The notes under the pieces: generated by a model
Told to the model about the DNA's origin: nothing
The model's input: the letters and a program-made list of their open reading frames with translations, nothing else
The model's database searches: none
In this document: one piece after another, positions 1 through 15,000 of the stretch
How the letters are laid out: the number at the start of each line of letters is the position of its first letter
Position numbering within the stretch: position 1 is the first letter of the stretch
Program-made: the position numbers and the translations under genes
Origin: Brachionus rotundiformis
Lineage: Eukaryota; Rotifera; Eurotatoria; Ploima; Brachionidae
Assembly: GCA_016802295.1 (NCBI GenBank)
Contig: JAESIW010000020.1
Coordinates: forward strand, 186,001 to 250,000
Length of the DNA: 64,000 nt
Reading direction: 5' to 3'

Positions 1-3000
1 TTTATTTTTGATAAAAAAAGTGATGAAAGTATGCTGCTATTTTAGTAAGTTTTAATTTATCAAAAGAGGAAGGATTTTTATTCTATTTGTTTTTGAAATT
101 GGCAATATCTTGATTAGATTGATTTTTTAAATTTTTAAAATTATTGGCTCATTTTTGTAAAGTTTATCTTTAAGTTTTATATTTCAAATAAATTGATAAG
201 ATACATCTTCATTCAATTTTAAATGCTAGTTTAAAAATACTTTTGAAATAAATTCAAAGCAAACTTTACAAATAATGAACTTGGGAGATTTAAATTAAAA
301 ATAAATTTTGAAAAAGTCTAATTGTATTTTCTCACAAAAATAATTGTTTTACCTGATGAAGGTACCATTTGAGACTGGCAGTCTCCTTTGTCAAGTTCAA
401 ACAAATCATTGCTAGCTTGGGATATGAAATAGCCTGTGCATTCGAGTGAATTGTTGACTGTCCAGTTTGAGTTAAAGCAATCAAAATTTCCAAATTTATC
501 TTTAAATTTTAATTAAATAATTTTATTCAAAAAAAAGAAAAGAAATTCTACTATTGGAAACATTAAATTTTCTTTCCAGTTTTAAATCTGAATCATTAAA
601 CTTGACCATTAGACTAAACTCTTGAACAATTTGACTAGCATTCATTGGATAAGTTTTGGAAAAGTCTTGGTAATTGGAATAAAATTGCTCCTCTATCTCA
701 CAGCTGAAGTAAAATTTCCAATTTTTGTTCACATTTAAGCGAATTAATTCACTCTGATTGACATAATAATCTGAATATAAATAATTATTAAATGAGTCAA
801 TAAGCAGCAAGTTGTCATCAAATGTTTCTAATAGAACCATATTTCCCTTTTTTATTTCAATTGAATAATCTAAATCCAGTTTGTTCAAGCCAATGTCCAA
901 ATCAAATTTAAACTGGTGAACTTCTTTATATGAAGGTAGAGTTTTAGAATGGAGAACAAGATCAGAAGCTGAATTATTTAATGCCTTTTGGTCAAAATCG
1001 ACTATTGAAATGGTCAAGGAGCCATTTTTTGTGCTATAAAGCTCAAAACCCTTCACATGCGAATCAAATTTAAATTCAGTATTTGGCAATATAAATTTGC
1101 CAATAAAAGAGCTTGATTCTACACTAATAAGATTGGTCAACTTTGTGCCATAATATGAGATAGCATTATCTTCTGTTTAAAAAAAAATGTTTAAATTTTT
1201 GATAAACAAAATTTTTTTTTCAAATACTCAGAAATATCTGTTTAGACTCATTTTCAAAAGATAACTTGTCTTTTTGGTTAATTGAGGCCGCAATTAGTGT
1301 ACAACTTATTTGTTTATTAATTGTTTGGTTATTATTTCTGCAAAATACATCCAAATATTGTTCTTAAAGAAAAAAAATTCTCTTAAAAATAATACATCTC
1401 TTAATCTTTTAAATTATAGCTACTTTTTGACACATTAAAATTTCTTGTTATCACATAATCATCTATTTTTGCTTTAATGTCGAATATAAAGGTGCTATTA
1501 AACGGTATGGTGAATGCATTTGCCAAAAAATAGTACGAAGTATCAATCAAAACATTTAGGCAAAAATTAAAACCAAGTTTGGCAAGTTTTGTTCTGGTCA
1601 AAAAGTAATATGATGGTTTTAATATTTGGTTATGGTCTATTGCTAGTTGACTTTTTCTTGTGGTATTTATAAAGATCATTTGGCCCTTTTTTACCGGGTA
1701 GTAGTTCTCTGGCTCAAATATTATTTTGTTATGGCCCAGAGTGGAATGGTAGCTGAATGTTTTATTTATTTTAAAGCTTTCGATTGACTCCGGATTGGTC
1801 AGTATTTGGTTAGAGCATGAATCCAATGTGCCACATGAATTTAAATAAACAACCTTTTATTAATAATTATTAGATCACTGCTATTTAAAATTATCTTTTT
1901 ACATGAAAATTAATCTTGTCTTGCGCCAGAGCGTAGAACTCAAAGCCAGATATTTTGGCATCGAACATGAATTCGGTATTTAATAAGATGAACATTCCCA
2001 TCAGATTGGTGGACATGTTACTTGAATTGCCAAGCGATTGCTGCAAACTAGAATCATAATTACCATAGTGGGATTTCAGTTTGGCTATTAAGATAATTTT
2101 AATTTTGTGTTGGGAAAATTAGAAATTGAAATTACCATCTACTAGACTCAATTGCTCGGTTATTCCCAATACTTGAAATTTGTCAGTTCTACTCTGAGTA
2201 AAAACTTCTGCACTACAATTAATTTGGTAGTCTAGTGGAAAATTTTGGTTCTTGCAGAATATGTCAATTGCTTGGTCTTAAATATTATTATCATTTTTTA
2301 TTTTCAATTTAATTATTAATTTATTAAGATAAAAGTCAAATAAAAGATAAAATATAAACTATTCTAATTGGATCTATTTAAGTGACACTTACTGTTGGAA
2401 ATGTAAACAGTTCCCGTAAGATGTCCATCCAATATGTCATTAAAAAGCTTGAAGGTAATGTTCTGATTGCCTTTGCTTGCATATTTGAGTATTCGATTGG
2501 TCTCAAAAGTGTAGAACAATCTGTCAATTAGGCAATTAAATTGAAACTTATAGTTTTTGTTAAAATCATATCTTTTAAGCACATTATTATCATCTATATA
2601 ATCGCTGTAGAAATATCTATCCATTGTATCCAAAACTATTTGGTCATCATGTTCTGTGTGGATAGATACCATCGTCTGTTTGGGAACTTTGATTGAATAA
2701 GGCATGGTCAAATAATTATAGCCAGGTTCCACATCAAATTTTTGCTTGAAAAGGCTAGTCTTGCTGATATAGGAAGGAAAAAGCCGAAAATATTCGGCAC
2801 AGGTGGTGAATTCAGAGCACAACTTTCCAAATGACACAATCTCAATCTCAACATATCCTTTTTTAGCCACATTTAGCTCAAATGCATGCAAATTTGCATC
2901 AAACGCAAATTCTGTGTTGACTAGAAGAAACGATTTGGCTTTTGACTGCACACTTGAGCTATTCTGACCAGTATCAAATTCCCCATAACCAAAGCTGGAC

Positions 3001-6000
3001 TTTAATTTAGCTTAAAATTATATATTTTTAAATTGGGTAAACATTTAATCCTTATTAATAAAAAGATTTACTTTTAATTTGAACAGACTGGCTAACATTT
3101 TGTTCAAAATATTGAACATTGGTATAATTATTGAACAAATATCCTAATATTGTACAATTGGCTTCATAATTCAGCATTTTTCCCAGATTCCAGCACATTA
3201 TTTGAATACTTTCATCTGATAAGGTTTAAAGTTTTGCCATAATTTTAATCAAACCAGTCACTTGACCAAATAAAACATAAAAGACTAGATCACATCACTT
3301 AAAGCTTTCAAAGAGATAACACCGATCTAGCTGGTCAAATAACTGGTCTTATTTTAAAATTTAAATTACCATTAAAGATGGAATATTCTTTAGCGAAGAA
3401 AATAGGTGAATTTTCAAAATAAGCTGACAGATTAAAATGGTTTTGATTTATGTATTTTTGGCTAAATAAACTTAAATTTTTATAATAACTTCGATCAATT
3501 AAAGCATTAATATAAAATCTGAAGTTAAGAAGTTGGTCAAGTTTGATAGCAGCGCGGGCAGCTTTGTTAAATTTCAAATCAGAAAGCAATGAATTGCTCT
3601 TTTTATCAATTGCCAGTGCTCCAGTCTCTGACACATGCACCATGACCATTTGCCCCTTTCTTACGCGACATTTATCTTCATAAAATACTTTGTTGTAGCC
3701 TACACTAGCATTTACGCTCATTCTACAATAATCGTTGCTATAATCTACAAAAGGATAGGATTTGTAGATCCAGCTTGAACACGACTCCCCTGCTCCACAC
3801 CATTCAAAGTCAATTATCTATAAAAAATATTTTATGCTTTTAAAAAAATAAAAATTAATTCAAGTACACTAAAATCAATATTTCCCGGTCTAACTGCTAC
3901 AAACTCAAAGCCCAAGCAGTAGGCATTGAAATAAAACTCTGTGCCTGGTAGGATAAAACTTCCAGTCATTGGTGTTGCATCCTGGTCATTGATTTCTTTC
4001 AAAGCAGTGTTGCCAAAAAAATCTTGACTTTCTTGAAAAAAAATTTTACAATTAAAAATTAGAATTTTTTTTCTTTTTTACTCTCGAATGAGATTTGGCT
4101 ATCATGGAATTTTAATTTGTCCAATCTTTCCATAGTAAACCCATTTATCTCACAATTTACCAATCTATCCAAAATTTTCCCCGAATTTTGGCAAATTATA
4201 TCAATAACTTGATCTTGAAAAATACACAAAAATAGTAATAGTAAATTAATTTGATTAGTAAAAGATCACTTTTTTTAAGTTCAATGGTAGAATTTTTTTC
4301 CAAAGTAGTCTCATTATTCTTTAGGATAAAAGTTAGATTGAAAAAATCATATGATGGAAACAAATGAGCCAGACTAATTGAATAATCAAAGTAATCTTGC
4401 TCAGCCAAGATCATATTTAGAAGGACTCTTTTGTTGTAGGCCGAGGCAACGAGTCCAAAGTTGTTATCAACCTGTTCATAGTCGCTAATCGAATCAGAGT
4501 CATCTATGTACAACTTAGCAGTTGATTCAGAAGATATTGACACAAAAACCAAAGACCCCTTGGAAATTTTCTGCTTTTGGCACAGACTTAGCTGATTGTA
4601 GCCCTTTTTGATGTAAAAATCCTGCGAAAAAAGAATACTATTGTTGTAAATTGTTCCAAAATTGTCAAAGTAGTCTGAACAGGAGAAAGTTGACCCACAG
4701 GATTCAAATTTAGTTACGCCAATAGTCACGTGACCGCCTGAAAAGGCGTCAAGCTCGTAACCGAGTAGGTAAGCTTCAAACTTTGCCTCAGTATTTATCA
4801 CGTAAAGTGTTACATTTTCGGCTCTTTGCGGGGTAGATTTTAGATCTTGATGGTCAACCAGTTTAGACCATCCAAAGTATGATTTGGACTCTGATTGATT
4901 TGCTTTAGAAAACAAAATTTTAAATGCTTTTTTATAAGCAATTAATTTTCAAAATACCAATTAGATCATATTGGTTGGTTTGGCCATCACCAAAGTGAAT
5001 TACCAAACTGTTGTATTTGTGCGGTGTCGAAATTAAAAGGGTGAAATTGAAGTTTTTGTCAAATATGTACTGGATGTTTGATGACTGGATTGTTAAATCT
5101 TATTTTTAAAAATTTAAATTATTGTAATAAAAATATAATTTATTAAAATTTAAAAAAATTATTTTTGATCATGTTTATTAAATTGATCATTATAATAGCT
5201 AATGAAAGATGAAAATTTCGAAATTGATATTTTTTGAGTAAATTTTAAATAAATAACTTGTTAAGTATAATTAAACCAAGAATTTTTCATAAAAAATTTA
5301 TTTTTTATACATTAAATTTATTAATAATCAAAATTCTCTAAAGATACTAAAACTGTTTTTCAATTCTTTTTTATTGTCTTTAAACGAATTAATTTATTTA
5401 ACTAATTAAATATACCTAATAATTAAATCCTTAATTTTTTTATATATAAACTGCCAAGAAAACAATTGTTTTTTAAGAATTATTTGACCTGCTTTGTTAA
5501 TTAAATAAAATAAAATTAAGATAAATAATATTTCCTTTCTATGAGTAAAAAATGTTCTAAATTTAATCGAATTTAAGATAAAAATTGAAGTAATTGAAAT
5601 CATAATAAAAAAGAGCCATAGGTATAACCATTTTTTTAGTTATCAAATTAACTGCCGAAGTATACTCTAATTTCTTAATTATGTTTTATGTCATGATCAT
5701 CAAAATTTAATCATTAAATTCAATTTTACCAAATTTACCGCCAAATTAATTAAACTAGACATAAAATTTTTTTCGCTATATTGCCATGTACCATTCATAA
5801 TTTTTTTATCTATTGAATTTTACAAATATCAGAGTTCGAACGAAAAAAATAGCGACACTAATTTGGAAATTTTTTCTTTTCAATTTGATATATCAGACGC
5901 GGCATAGAAATAAAATTAGCTTATTAGCTTTTAGAAATTTAAAATCTAAAAACTTTTTTTTAAAAATTAAAAAACAAAAGAAATTCGAGTAACGATATGA

Positions 6001-9000
6001 AGAGACTGGTTCTGTCTCTGATCGAAACCGTTCTAGTAGACCTCTCAAGCTAATTTATAGGGATGAAAATTTCATTTTTAGAGAGATTAGAAACGATCCT
6101 ACATATAATTATCAAAAACTCGAAAAAGGTTTAAAAATGAAAAGTTTCATCCGAAGTTCTGTATACCAAGGTTACAAAACGGTGGAGGCTCAGTCGGTGT
6201 CTTGGGGTGCATTTCGTGCAAAGGCACTGGTGTATGCAAAAGATATACAGGACGAATCAATCAATTTGTCTACATTAATACATTGGAAAACAATCTTTTA
6301 CTATCTGTTGAACTCTTATTTGAACCAAATGGCCCTTGGGTTTTTCAACAAGATGGAGCTTCAGCACATACTGCCCACTCAGTGAGCGAAGTGCTGGTTC
6401 GAAGAACAGAACACTGAGGTTCTGCCATGGCGTGTCCGTTCACCAGATCTAAACCCAATCGAGATCTTATGGTCATACATGGATGCCAAAATGGTAAAAA
6501 TTAAGAAACCTCTATTGAGCATTTAAAAGAGGTTTTACACAAGAGTGGTTACAGATTCCAACTGAGTATGTACAAAAATTGATTGAATCAAAGCCAAAAA
6601 GAGTTTTGGCTTGTTATAACACCGAAGGCGGTCATTTCAAATATTAAATTGTTAATATTAAAATTTGTAAACTTTTAAACCGATTTTTATTTTATCAATT
6701 GAATATCTTTTTCCTTTTTTGTATATTTTTTGTGATTTTTTTTTTACTTTATTTTTTTTTTGGGTTTATGTTTTTGAATTGATGACAGATACAAATTAAA
6801 AAAAAAATCATTTTTTTTTTATCTTCCCGTCTTTCATATGCATAAAAATAATCTTAGTGAACAAATAAAAAAAATTTCTAAACTTTTGCAACATACTGTA
6901 TTACCACATATGTGGCAATGTATTGATGGCTAATGTTCATCAGTTATTTTGGAGGAATATAAATATTTGGATATGCTATCGTCCTGCTGCTACTAATAAT
7001 TTCTTTGTTTTAATAAACTTATCAAACTTACCTTCGTTTCTGAAAAATGTCATTTCTATATCTTTGATGGCACCAATATCCACACCCTCATCAAAATCGG
7101 CTTCTAAACTCATATTCATGTTGCTGATTAAATCGATCTCCTGACCAAACTGTTTGGTAAAAATGTAATTACTCAAATAAAAAGTCTTGTCAATTAAAGC
7201 GTTGAACAAGAACCTCCAACTCGAGTACACAGTTACATTGTAGAAACAAGCATCTACTGCATGATCCGAATAGGTCGCATCGTTGGTCACATTTATAGCC
7301 AATAAGTTGGCCACTGTCGTATAAATGTATATCATTTGTCCTTTGGTTAAAATAACTGGCTTGGTCAATTGGTGTACATTAAGTCCTTTGGTTAAAATTG
7401 GTGAAGCTATGATTGTCTTTTTAAAAGAGGCTAGACTTGGACTAGTGCGATAAAAATACTCTCCACATGAATAATAGCCTAGGCAATTGGACTTAAAGTC
7501 TATAACCTTAATTAAGTAAAATATGTAAAGAAAACAACTTTTTTTTAATTTTTTTTTTTTTACATAAATGGAAATGTTTCCAGGGTTGACAGCATACAGC
7601 TCGAAGCCAACTAAATAGGCATCAAACTTAAATTCTGTACTCAGCAATAAAAAATTTCCAGTTAATGAAGTTGAAACTTGTTCCTCAATTGAGACTTTTT
7701 TGTCATATAGGCCAAAATAGCTGGCCACCTTGTCTCCCATATTAAGATAAAAATTATCTGTACCATTATCTATTTGTAAGTAAATTGAATCATTTTTGTT
7801 CTGACTCAACGCCAATAGGGAGCAATTTACAGCCTTGTTATACTGTTTGTTCAAATTAGGACAGCTAATGTCCAAATACCGGTCTATTAAGTTTGAAAAA
7901 AAATTATCTTTCATTTATTTGAATTATTTTCTTCTTACATTGACTTATTTCAAAAAATTTGTTCACCATTAAACCATTGTCAGAAAAAGATATCGAAAAG
8001 TTAAAACTGTTCAGTGTATTGTTCAAACTTTGGTCCAGGTATATGAAAAAGTTGAGTGCTTGGAACCAGTAATTAGTGTCGAGTAGGACCTTGACATGAA
8101 ATCTCCAGTTTGATGATATGTTTAATTTGCTCAAGGTACCCGATAAAAGATAATCGGATATGAGCATTGGATTTTCTAGGTCAATTGACAAAATGTTCTT
8201 GTGGTAAATACGCAAAATACTTCCTTTTTTAATTTGTGGAAACATTTTTTCCGCATTTATCTTATTGTATCCTTTTTTGAGAGTATATTGTACACTGGCG
8301 ATTTGCTTCCAGTTCAAGTAATTTGGAAACGAGTCCAATATTAGCTCTGAGCATGATTTTACCAAGCCGCAATTTTCATTCTTGTCAATCTTAATTCATT
8401 TTTTTAAAAAATTTTTTTTAAAGATAGATAATTTTTTCAATTAACCAAAAATTTTCCAACATGTAATTAAACTAATTATTGTTTTAAGAATAGAAATTAA
8501 ATAAGAAAATTTTAATGCAAAAGATTGGTAAAATAATTTAAAAACTACTGTAAAACATATTTTTGTCTCTGGAAAAAAATATACTTCACAAGATCGATAA
8601 AAGATCTAACAAAGTTTCGAAGAAAAAGAAAAAAGGAATGGGTGTCCCTAACCACCAAACACTCAAGTATGGCCAGCAGACAATTGGAAAATAACACATA
8701 TAAAGTGTGTTGTTAAGTTAAAGGAAAAAAATCTTAAAATTTTTTGTTGGCTATGCTTTTACCAATACCCCTATTGAGTCATTTAATCTTTTTTACCAAC
8801 TTTCACTACAACTATGTCCCAATTTTTTTAATTCTTGTAAAAATTATCTAACTCTTTTAACCCTAAAATTCTTATTGTATATTTCTATCAGTGTTTTATC
8901 TCATTATGTGCAACGAGCTACCATAGGCGACCTCTTATGTAGGCCGCCTCCGCAAGCTAGTCTTGCTGTAGCTTTTTTTATAATAATAATAATAATGAAT

Positions 9001-12000
9001 TAATAATAAATTATTTTCTAGACATGAGTAATCAATCTTATCTTGAAAATATTATCTAAAATGGACGATTTGATTTGTGTGTGTGTTTTTTAACTTTACA
9101 GCACACATTATATTTGTGTTTTTCAAGTTGTGTGCTAATGAGGAATTGAATGTGTGTTGGTCATACTTAAGTGTGTGGTAACACAATATTCCCCAAAGGA
9201 ATTATCTCTAAAGTCAGCTATCAGAGAACTTGTTGTTGTGATAAATCGAAGCTGATTATTAAAAATTGCTATTAGAAATGCTATTTTTAATAACCAATAT
9301 ATAATTCAGCTTAAAAAGGTACCAATTGGTCCAAATTTTAATTAAAAAGTATTAAAAATTGCATTTAAAAACCAATTTTTTATAATATCTATAATGTAGT
9401 CTCAATATACACTCTTTTACAAATTATTTTCATTTAATATATTTTGAATAAGATAAAATTTTAATTACATATATATTTATTTTTCCCGCATTGACTGCAT
9501 AGAACTCGAAGCCAACAATAAAACTATCCAGCTTAAATTCTGTTGATGGTAAAACAAATGTTCCTGACTGTGTTTGCAAAGGATCAGGCATGTTTAAGCT
9601 AGGAACTTCGATTCCAAAGAAGCTTAATTTTGTCGATTGAGTAAAATTGTGATAACTGATCGAACCATCTGGATAGCTAATGGAAAAGTTTTCTCTGTTG
9701 TTAAGCGTAGACACAATAGTTCTGCAATGCACTGTTTTGTCCAATGTATTGCCAGAATCAACACAAAAAGCATCTATAAATTGCTCTGTAAACAAAAGAA
9801 TTAATTTTTTTCCAAATTAAAAATTTTATTTTTCCTACTTCTTGGTATTAAAATTTGTTTGATTAGATCAGACTCTCCGGAAGTAAGTGTAATATTGTAA
9901 AGGCCATAATCAAAGTATTCGTGGGTAAAATATACATTAACTTGGGAATATTTCCTTGCCAAAAAAACATTTAAGTAAATTTGATAATTTAAGTCAGAAT
10001 TCAATTTGTTCATTAAAAAATTTGGTAATACTGAATAATCTGATATTCTGGCTAATCCTGACAAATCATAAGCTATTCTAGCCTTGGATTTCAACTCAAC
10101 CATTACCATGGAGCCTTTTTTTACCATTACCCACTCTCTTAATTTCAGAGTATTGTAACCAGAAGCCAAATCAAAAGACCACTCATTGCCAGTATATTTT
10201 ATAAATGTTGATATATTATTACCACAAGATTGGTCAAATATGCACATGTCTTCAAATGTTACCAAAGATATAGACAAGCATTGGGTGCATTGAGTCATTG
10301 AGTAGAGTTCAAAACCACTGATTAGAGTATCGAAATGAAACTCGGTGTTTTTCAGGATGTATTTTCCTGTGGCGATATACGGATGCTGGTTGGTGAGAGA
10401 ATCTGGAATCAAAGGTCCAAAAAAATTCACAGCACTGATACTGTAATTTTGTAAGTGGTCAAAGCTTTCACTTGTTCCGTCTCCAAAGTCTATGCTTAAT
10501 TCAATGTCTTTCGATTGACTGTAAAACAAAAGACTGCAGTTGGCTATCATGTCATAGACCAAATGACTACAAGATAAAAATTTCCAGTACAAATTTTGAT
10601 TAAAAACTTTAAAAAAAATTAAAATTAACTTATCTAATTAGAAGAGTAATAATTTTACATTTTTCAATATTTATTTTTTTGGTAAAAATATAATTTTTGT
10701 TCACAATTTGTACACCAATATCAAATGTTTTAAGACCATTTAAATGGTCAAAATTTTGAAAATATCCAATGTTGGTAGAGTAAAATTTTTGGTCAATTAG
10801 TGCCCTAAAGCAGAATCTGTTGTTATTTTTCAGGTTTATTTTTAAAATAAGTTTTTCGCTTAGATAATAATCAGATATGAGTGATGGAGCTGAGTCATCG
10901 ATTGCAAGAGGAATTGGATTTTTGGAAATAATACCAACGAAGTTGGTCTTTTCTATCCAAACAGCTTTTGACAGAACAATTTGGTTAAGTCCTTTTTTTA
11001 GTTCAAAAGTTCCAAGATTGTGCACAATAAACAAATCAGCGATTTGAGGCGATGATTTAAGAATACAGTTCACTGTCGACTGACCAGCACATGATCTAAT
11101 TTCATGAATCTAATTTTATTAAATTTATTTAAAATAATTTAAATTTTGATCAATAAAAACTAACTAAAATTTCAATGGTATCATCTTTGGTGCTTAAATA
11201 TTCAAATCCAGTCAAATATGAACTGAACTGGAATTCTGTAGATGGTAGAATAAACGATCCATTGAAAGGATATGATTTTGAAAATTCAGTTTTTATTTCC
11301 TGGTGACCAAAAGATTGGAATACTTTGGCTGATTAAATAATAACAAAGGTTAGTTTTATTAATTAAAGAATTAAATAATTTTCTACCTGGATTTACACTA
11401 TAGTATTTAGTTTGATTTACTAAAAAAACATCTGACTTGTCTGTTGTGGTTAATGTGATCCAACAACTTAGTGACTTATTTAAAGCAAATATTTCATCTT
11501 CACAAATTACATCAATATTTTGCTCTTAAAAGATAATTTTTTTAATTAATAGTTTTATTATCTGTTCCGAGCTAATGCTCATCGTCAGAATTTAAATTAA
11601 GAAATGAAAAAAAAGCCAAAAAATATGGTAAAAATTGGCTTCTTATTAAATCGCAAATTAATTAATTATTAATAGTTAAATAATATCATAAAAATTTTTT
11701 TTTAATATTGTCAAGTATAAAGAAGTGTTGGTCGTGGTCAGTCTTTACCACAAGGAAAAGCCCGTTGATTAGACTTGAAATTGATAAAAAATCTCAATAT
11801 CTTAGATTCATGCCCCATTGAATTTAATTTAATTATCTCAGGATTGAATGCATCGACAACTTTTGAAAGGATATGTTTCTACTCATTCAAAATGACTAAG
11901 TTACCATCACCAATTAGCCATTAAAATTTTCACTTACCGTAACTGAATCTTTAACAAGTAATTTTTTTTTACTTGAGCTCAAAGATGGCCAAAAAACAGT

Positions 12001-15000
12001 TTACATAAAAAGCCTATCTTTATTTTAATAATAGCCCAGGTTTTTCTGTTTTAAGGATGTTAAAGAAAAGAAAAGTTTTATTTAGTATTATTTAGATTTG
12101 CACAAAATTGGCTGTAGTACATTATGCAAAGATTTTGTACATGATTAGCAGACTTTAACATTTGATCCAACTTTGAATGTTGCATTGTTTACAGAACTAG
12201 TAAAACATAGGATAAAATTCTTTTTGTTGATTAATATCAACAAAAAAGGACAAGATCGTTATCAATTTTTGACAAACAGAGCTGATGAATGATGAAATAA
12301 ACTATCAAAAGAAGCAATATCAAAGCTCAAGTTGATTAAGATATTGATGATTAAGAGAGTTGATAGTCAGACTGTATTTAATGGGATAAATGTTGTAGTT
12401 CTTTCAATAACTTTCTATTTTTCCTATTCTTTAATAGGCTAGGAGTGACCATTTATAAATAAAGTTGAACCTCTATTTTTCATTTATAACCGCTAACCAC
12501 CAGATCTTAACAGGACGAAATACGTTATAACAAGGTCTATAAACATAAATCACTATAACGCAGAAACTACTCCTACTACTACTACTAATAATAAATATTC
12601 AAACAAGCAAAATGGAGAGATTTACCGTTCACCAGTCCAAAACTTATGGTCTTACATGAATGTCAAAAGAGGTTTTACTCAAAGAGGGCTTAAAGATTGC
12701 GACTGAGTACGAGAAATTGAGTAAATCTATGCCAAAACATGCTTTCACTTGTTATAATGCCAAAGGCGGTCATTTCAAATATTAAATTGTAAAAATTTCT
12801 AAACTTTGAACCGTTTAATTAATTTTATCTGTGATGTCCTAACATCACGCGACTAGCGAGAAAATTAATTTAGTAATTGAAAATTAACACTCAGATTATT
12901 TATATTTAACCATAGGCTTTGCCTCACTTGTTGTGAGTAAAGTACTGCTTGCTATTTTTTTCAAACATGCGTTGGCACATAACTAGGTATTTAAACAAAA
13001 ATATAAAAAGTTAAAAAAGTATTCATGAGTCGAAGTTATTTTTTTTGGCTTAGACGGCCGTTTCTTCTTTATTTAGATTTTTAATAAAAGCCATTTGGCA
13101 ACTAAATAAATTTTTTCACTTAATTTTTTGTTTTAAGTTTTTGGATTGATGACAGATAAAAATAAGAAAGCCTCTTTTTTCTCGCCTAATACGTTACAAC
13201 AGTCTATTTGTTAACAAATAAAAATTATCTAAACTGAACTTAATATTATGTTGGGTATAAAAATTTAAATATTTTAAATAGATAGGCACAAAAATTCAAA
13301 ATTAAAGAATTATAAAAAAAAGTGAACAAAAGATAGAAAATAATACAATCGAAATTACTTGATGTTACATTATAATAAAATTTTTTTGATACTGTAGAAT
13401 AATTTAGGTTTATGACACCAAATTCTTGTGGTCCTAGTTGCTGAAATTGATGCTGAAAAAAAGTCTCGCTGACATAATATGTTTGTTCGGTAAGGAGTTT
13501 AAAATAAATTCTACAATTCTTATTCTGATTAATTCTTGAAATCATTGAAGAGTTGATATAAAAATCTGAGACAATTGCATCACATTTATTGTCTATTTCA
13601 ATAAATGAGCTAGAGTTAACACCAAAAACAGTTCCTTTGGTAATTTTTTCAGCTTGCATCAGAAAAAATCTGTTATATCCAGTCGAAGCACTAAATGTCC
13701 ATTGTTTGACTGTGTAGCCATTGGAAACTTTCATCGAATCTTTAAAATATTTAGAGCAAAACTCTATTCCGCATTCGGCAAACGTGTATGCTTTGATGGT
13801 AAAGCTGCCACCTGATCTGGAATAAAGTTCAAAACCATTTAATATGAGATCAAACTTGACTTCGGTATTCAAAGACAAATATGACTGGTACTGATATTCA
13901 GACCTAACAACAGAGCTTGGAATTTGAAATGTGTCATTTCCTTGAGAAAAATATTATTAAATAAATAATAATTAGTTATAATCAAAGTCGGGTTTTTAAA
14001 TAAAATTTTAATATTGAATAAAAACTATTTTTGATAAGTCAAATTACCAGAAAAGGTATCCAAGTTTTGGAATATGCCATTTCCGAAATCAATTTTTATC
14101 ATGTTATGTTTTGACTGTGTAATCTGATAAACCGAACAATTTGATGTTTGGTCAAGACTTGTGTTGTTGTTGTAGCAGAATATATCAAAATATCTGTCTG
14201 TAAACAATAATTAAATTAAAAAATTGGTGTTTGATTGGCAAAAAATACCATCTGTAATCACAAAATTAGACTTGACAGTCATACTCTGGTCTTCAAAAGC
14301 CAAACTTGAACCATGATATCCAGTATTGGGAAATTTTTTTGAATATAATAATTTATTTTTATAAAATAAGCTATTAATATATGCTTTGAAGTAAATTGCT
14401 GTCTTTTTTGCAATACTTAATTGATAGATGTTGTCTTCGACCATAAAATAGTCACTGAACATTAGATAATCATCTTCATAGACGGCCAGCTTTGCTGATT
14501 CTTGAGTTATCAGCAAAATCGATCCTGATTTAACTTCTATCAATTTATCTAACCAAAGATTGTTGAATCCAGTCGCAACAAAAAATGATCCTATTGGACT
14601 AGTGGTAGCATTTTCCAACTTTCCATTTTGTGTTATATAATTAGAACACGAAATTTCTATCCCACATTCATTCAGAGTCAGAACCTTTTTAATAAAAATT
14701 TCATTAAGAAAAGTTGACAAATTGCCAAAAGTTGGTAAATTTAAAATCAAGTATAATGGCCTAATCAAATCAAGTGCCAAGACAGATTATACTTTTTGAA
14801 ATCAAAATCAGAAAGCAATCTGATTTTTGTTTTAAACAAGGTTTTTAGATTTTTTAGATCATTTCCTTAATAAGTCCTTTTGTTGTTATAAATAATTTAA
14901 TTAATTTAAAATTTTTTTTAATTTATTTTTTTTTATTAATTTTGAAAAAATTTATTAAAAAATCAATTGAATTCGATGCGGTAATATTTATTCAGCCTCG

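Noticed and set aside
5406..5603. 65-codon hydrophobic frame in the module 8/9 intron
   Set aside because: AT-rich codons (Ile/Leu/Phe/Lys) as expected by chance. No start context or neighbour support.
8977..9010. (AAT)n tract considered as a CRISPR or satellite array
   Set aside because: Simple triplet repeat at what looks like a retroposon tail. There are no spacer-repeat structures anywhere in the window.
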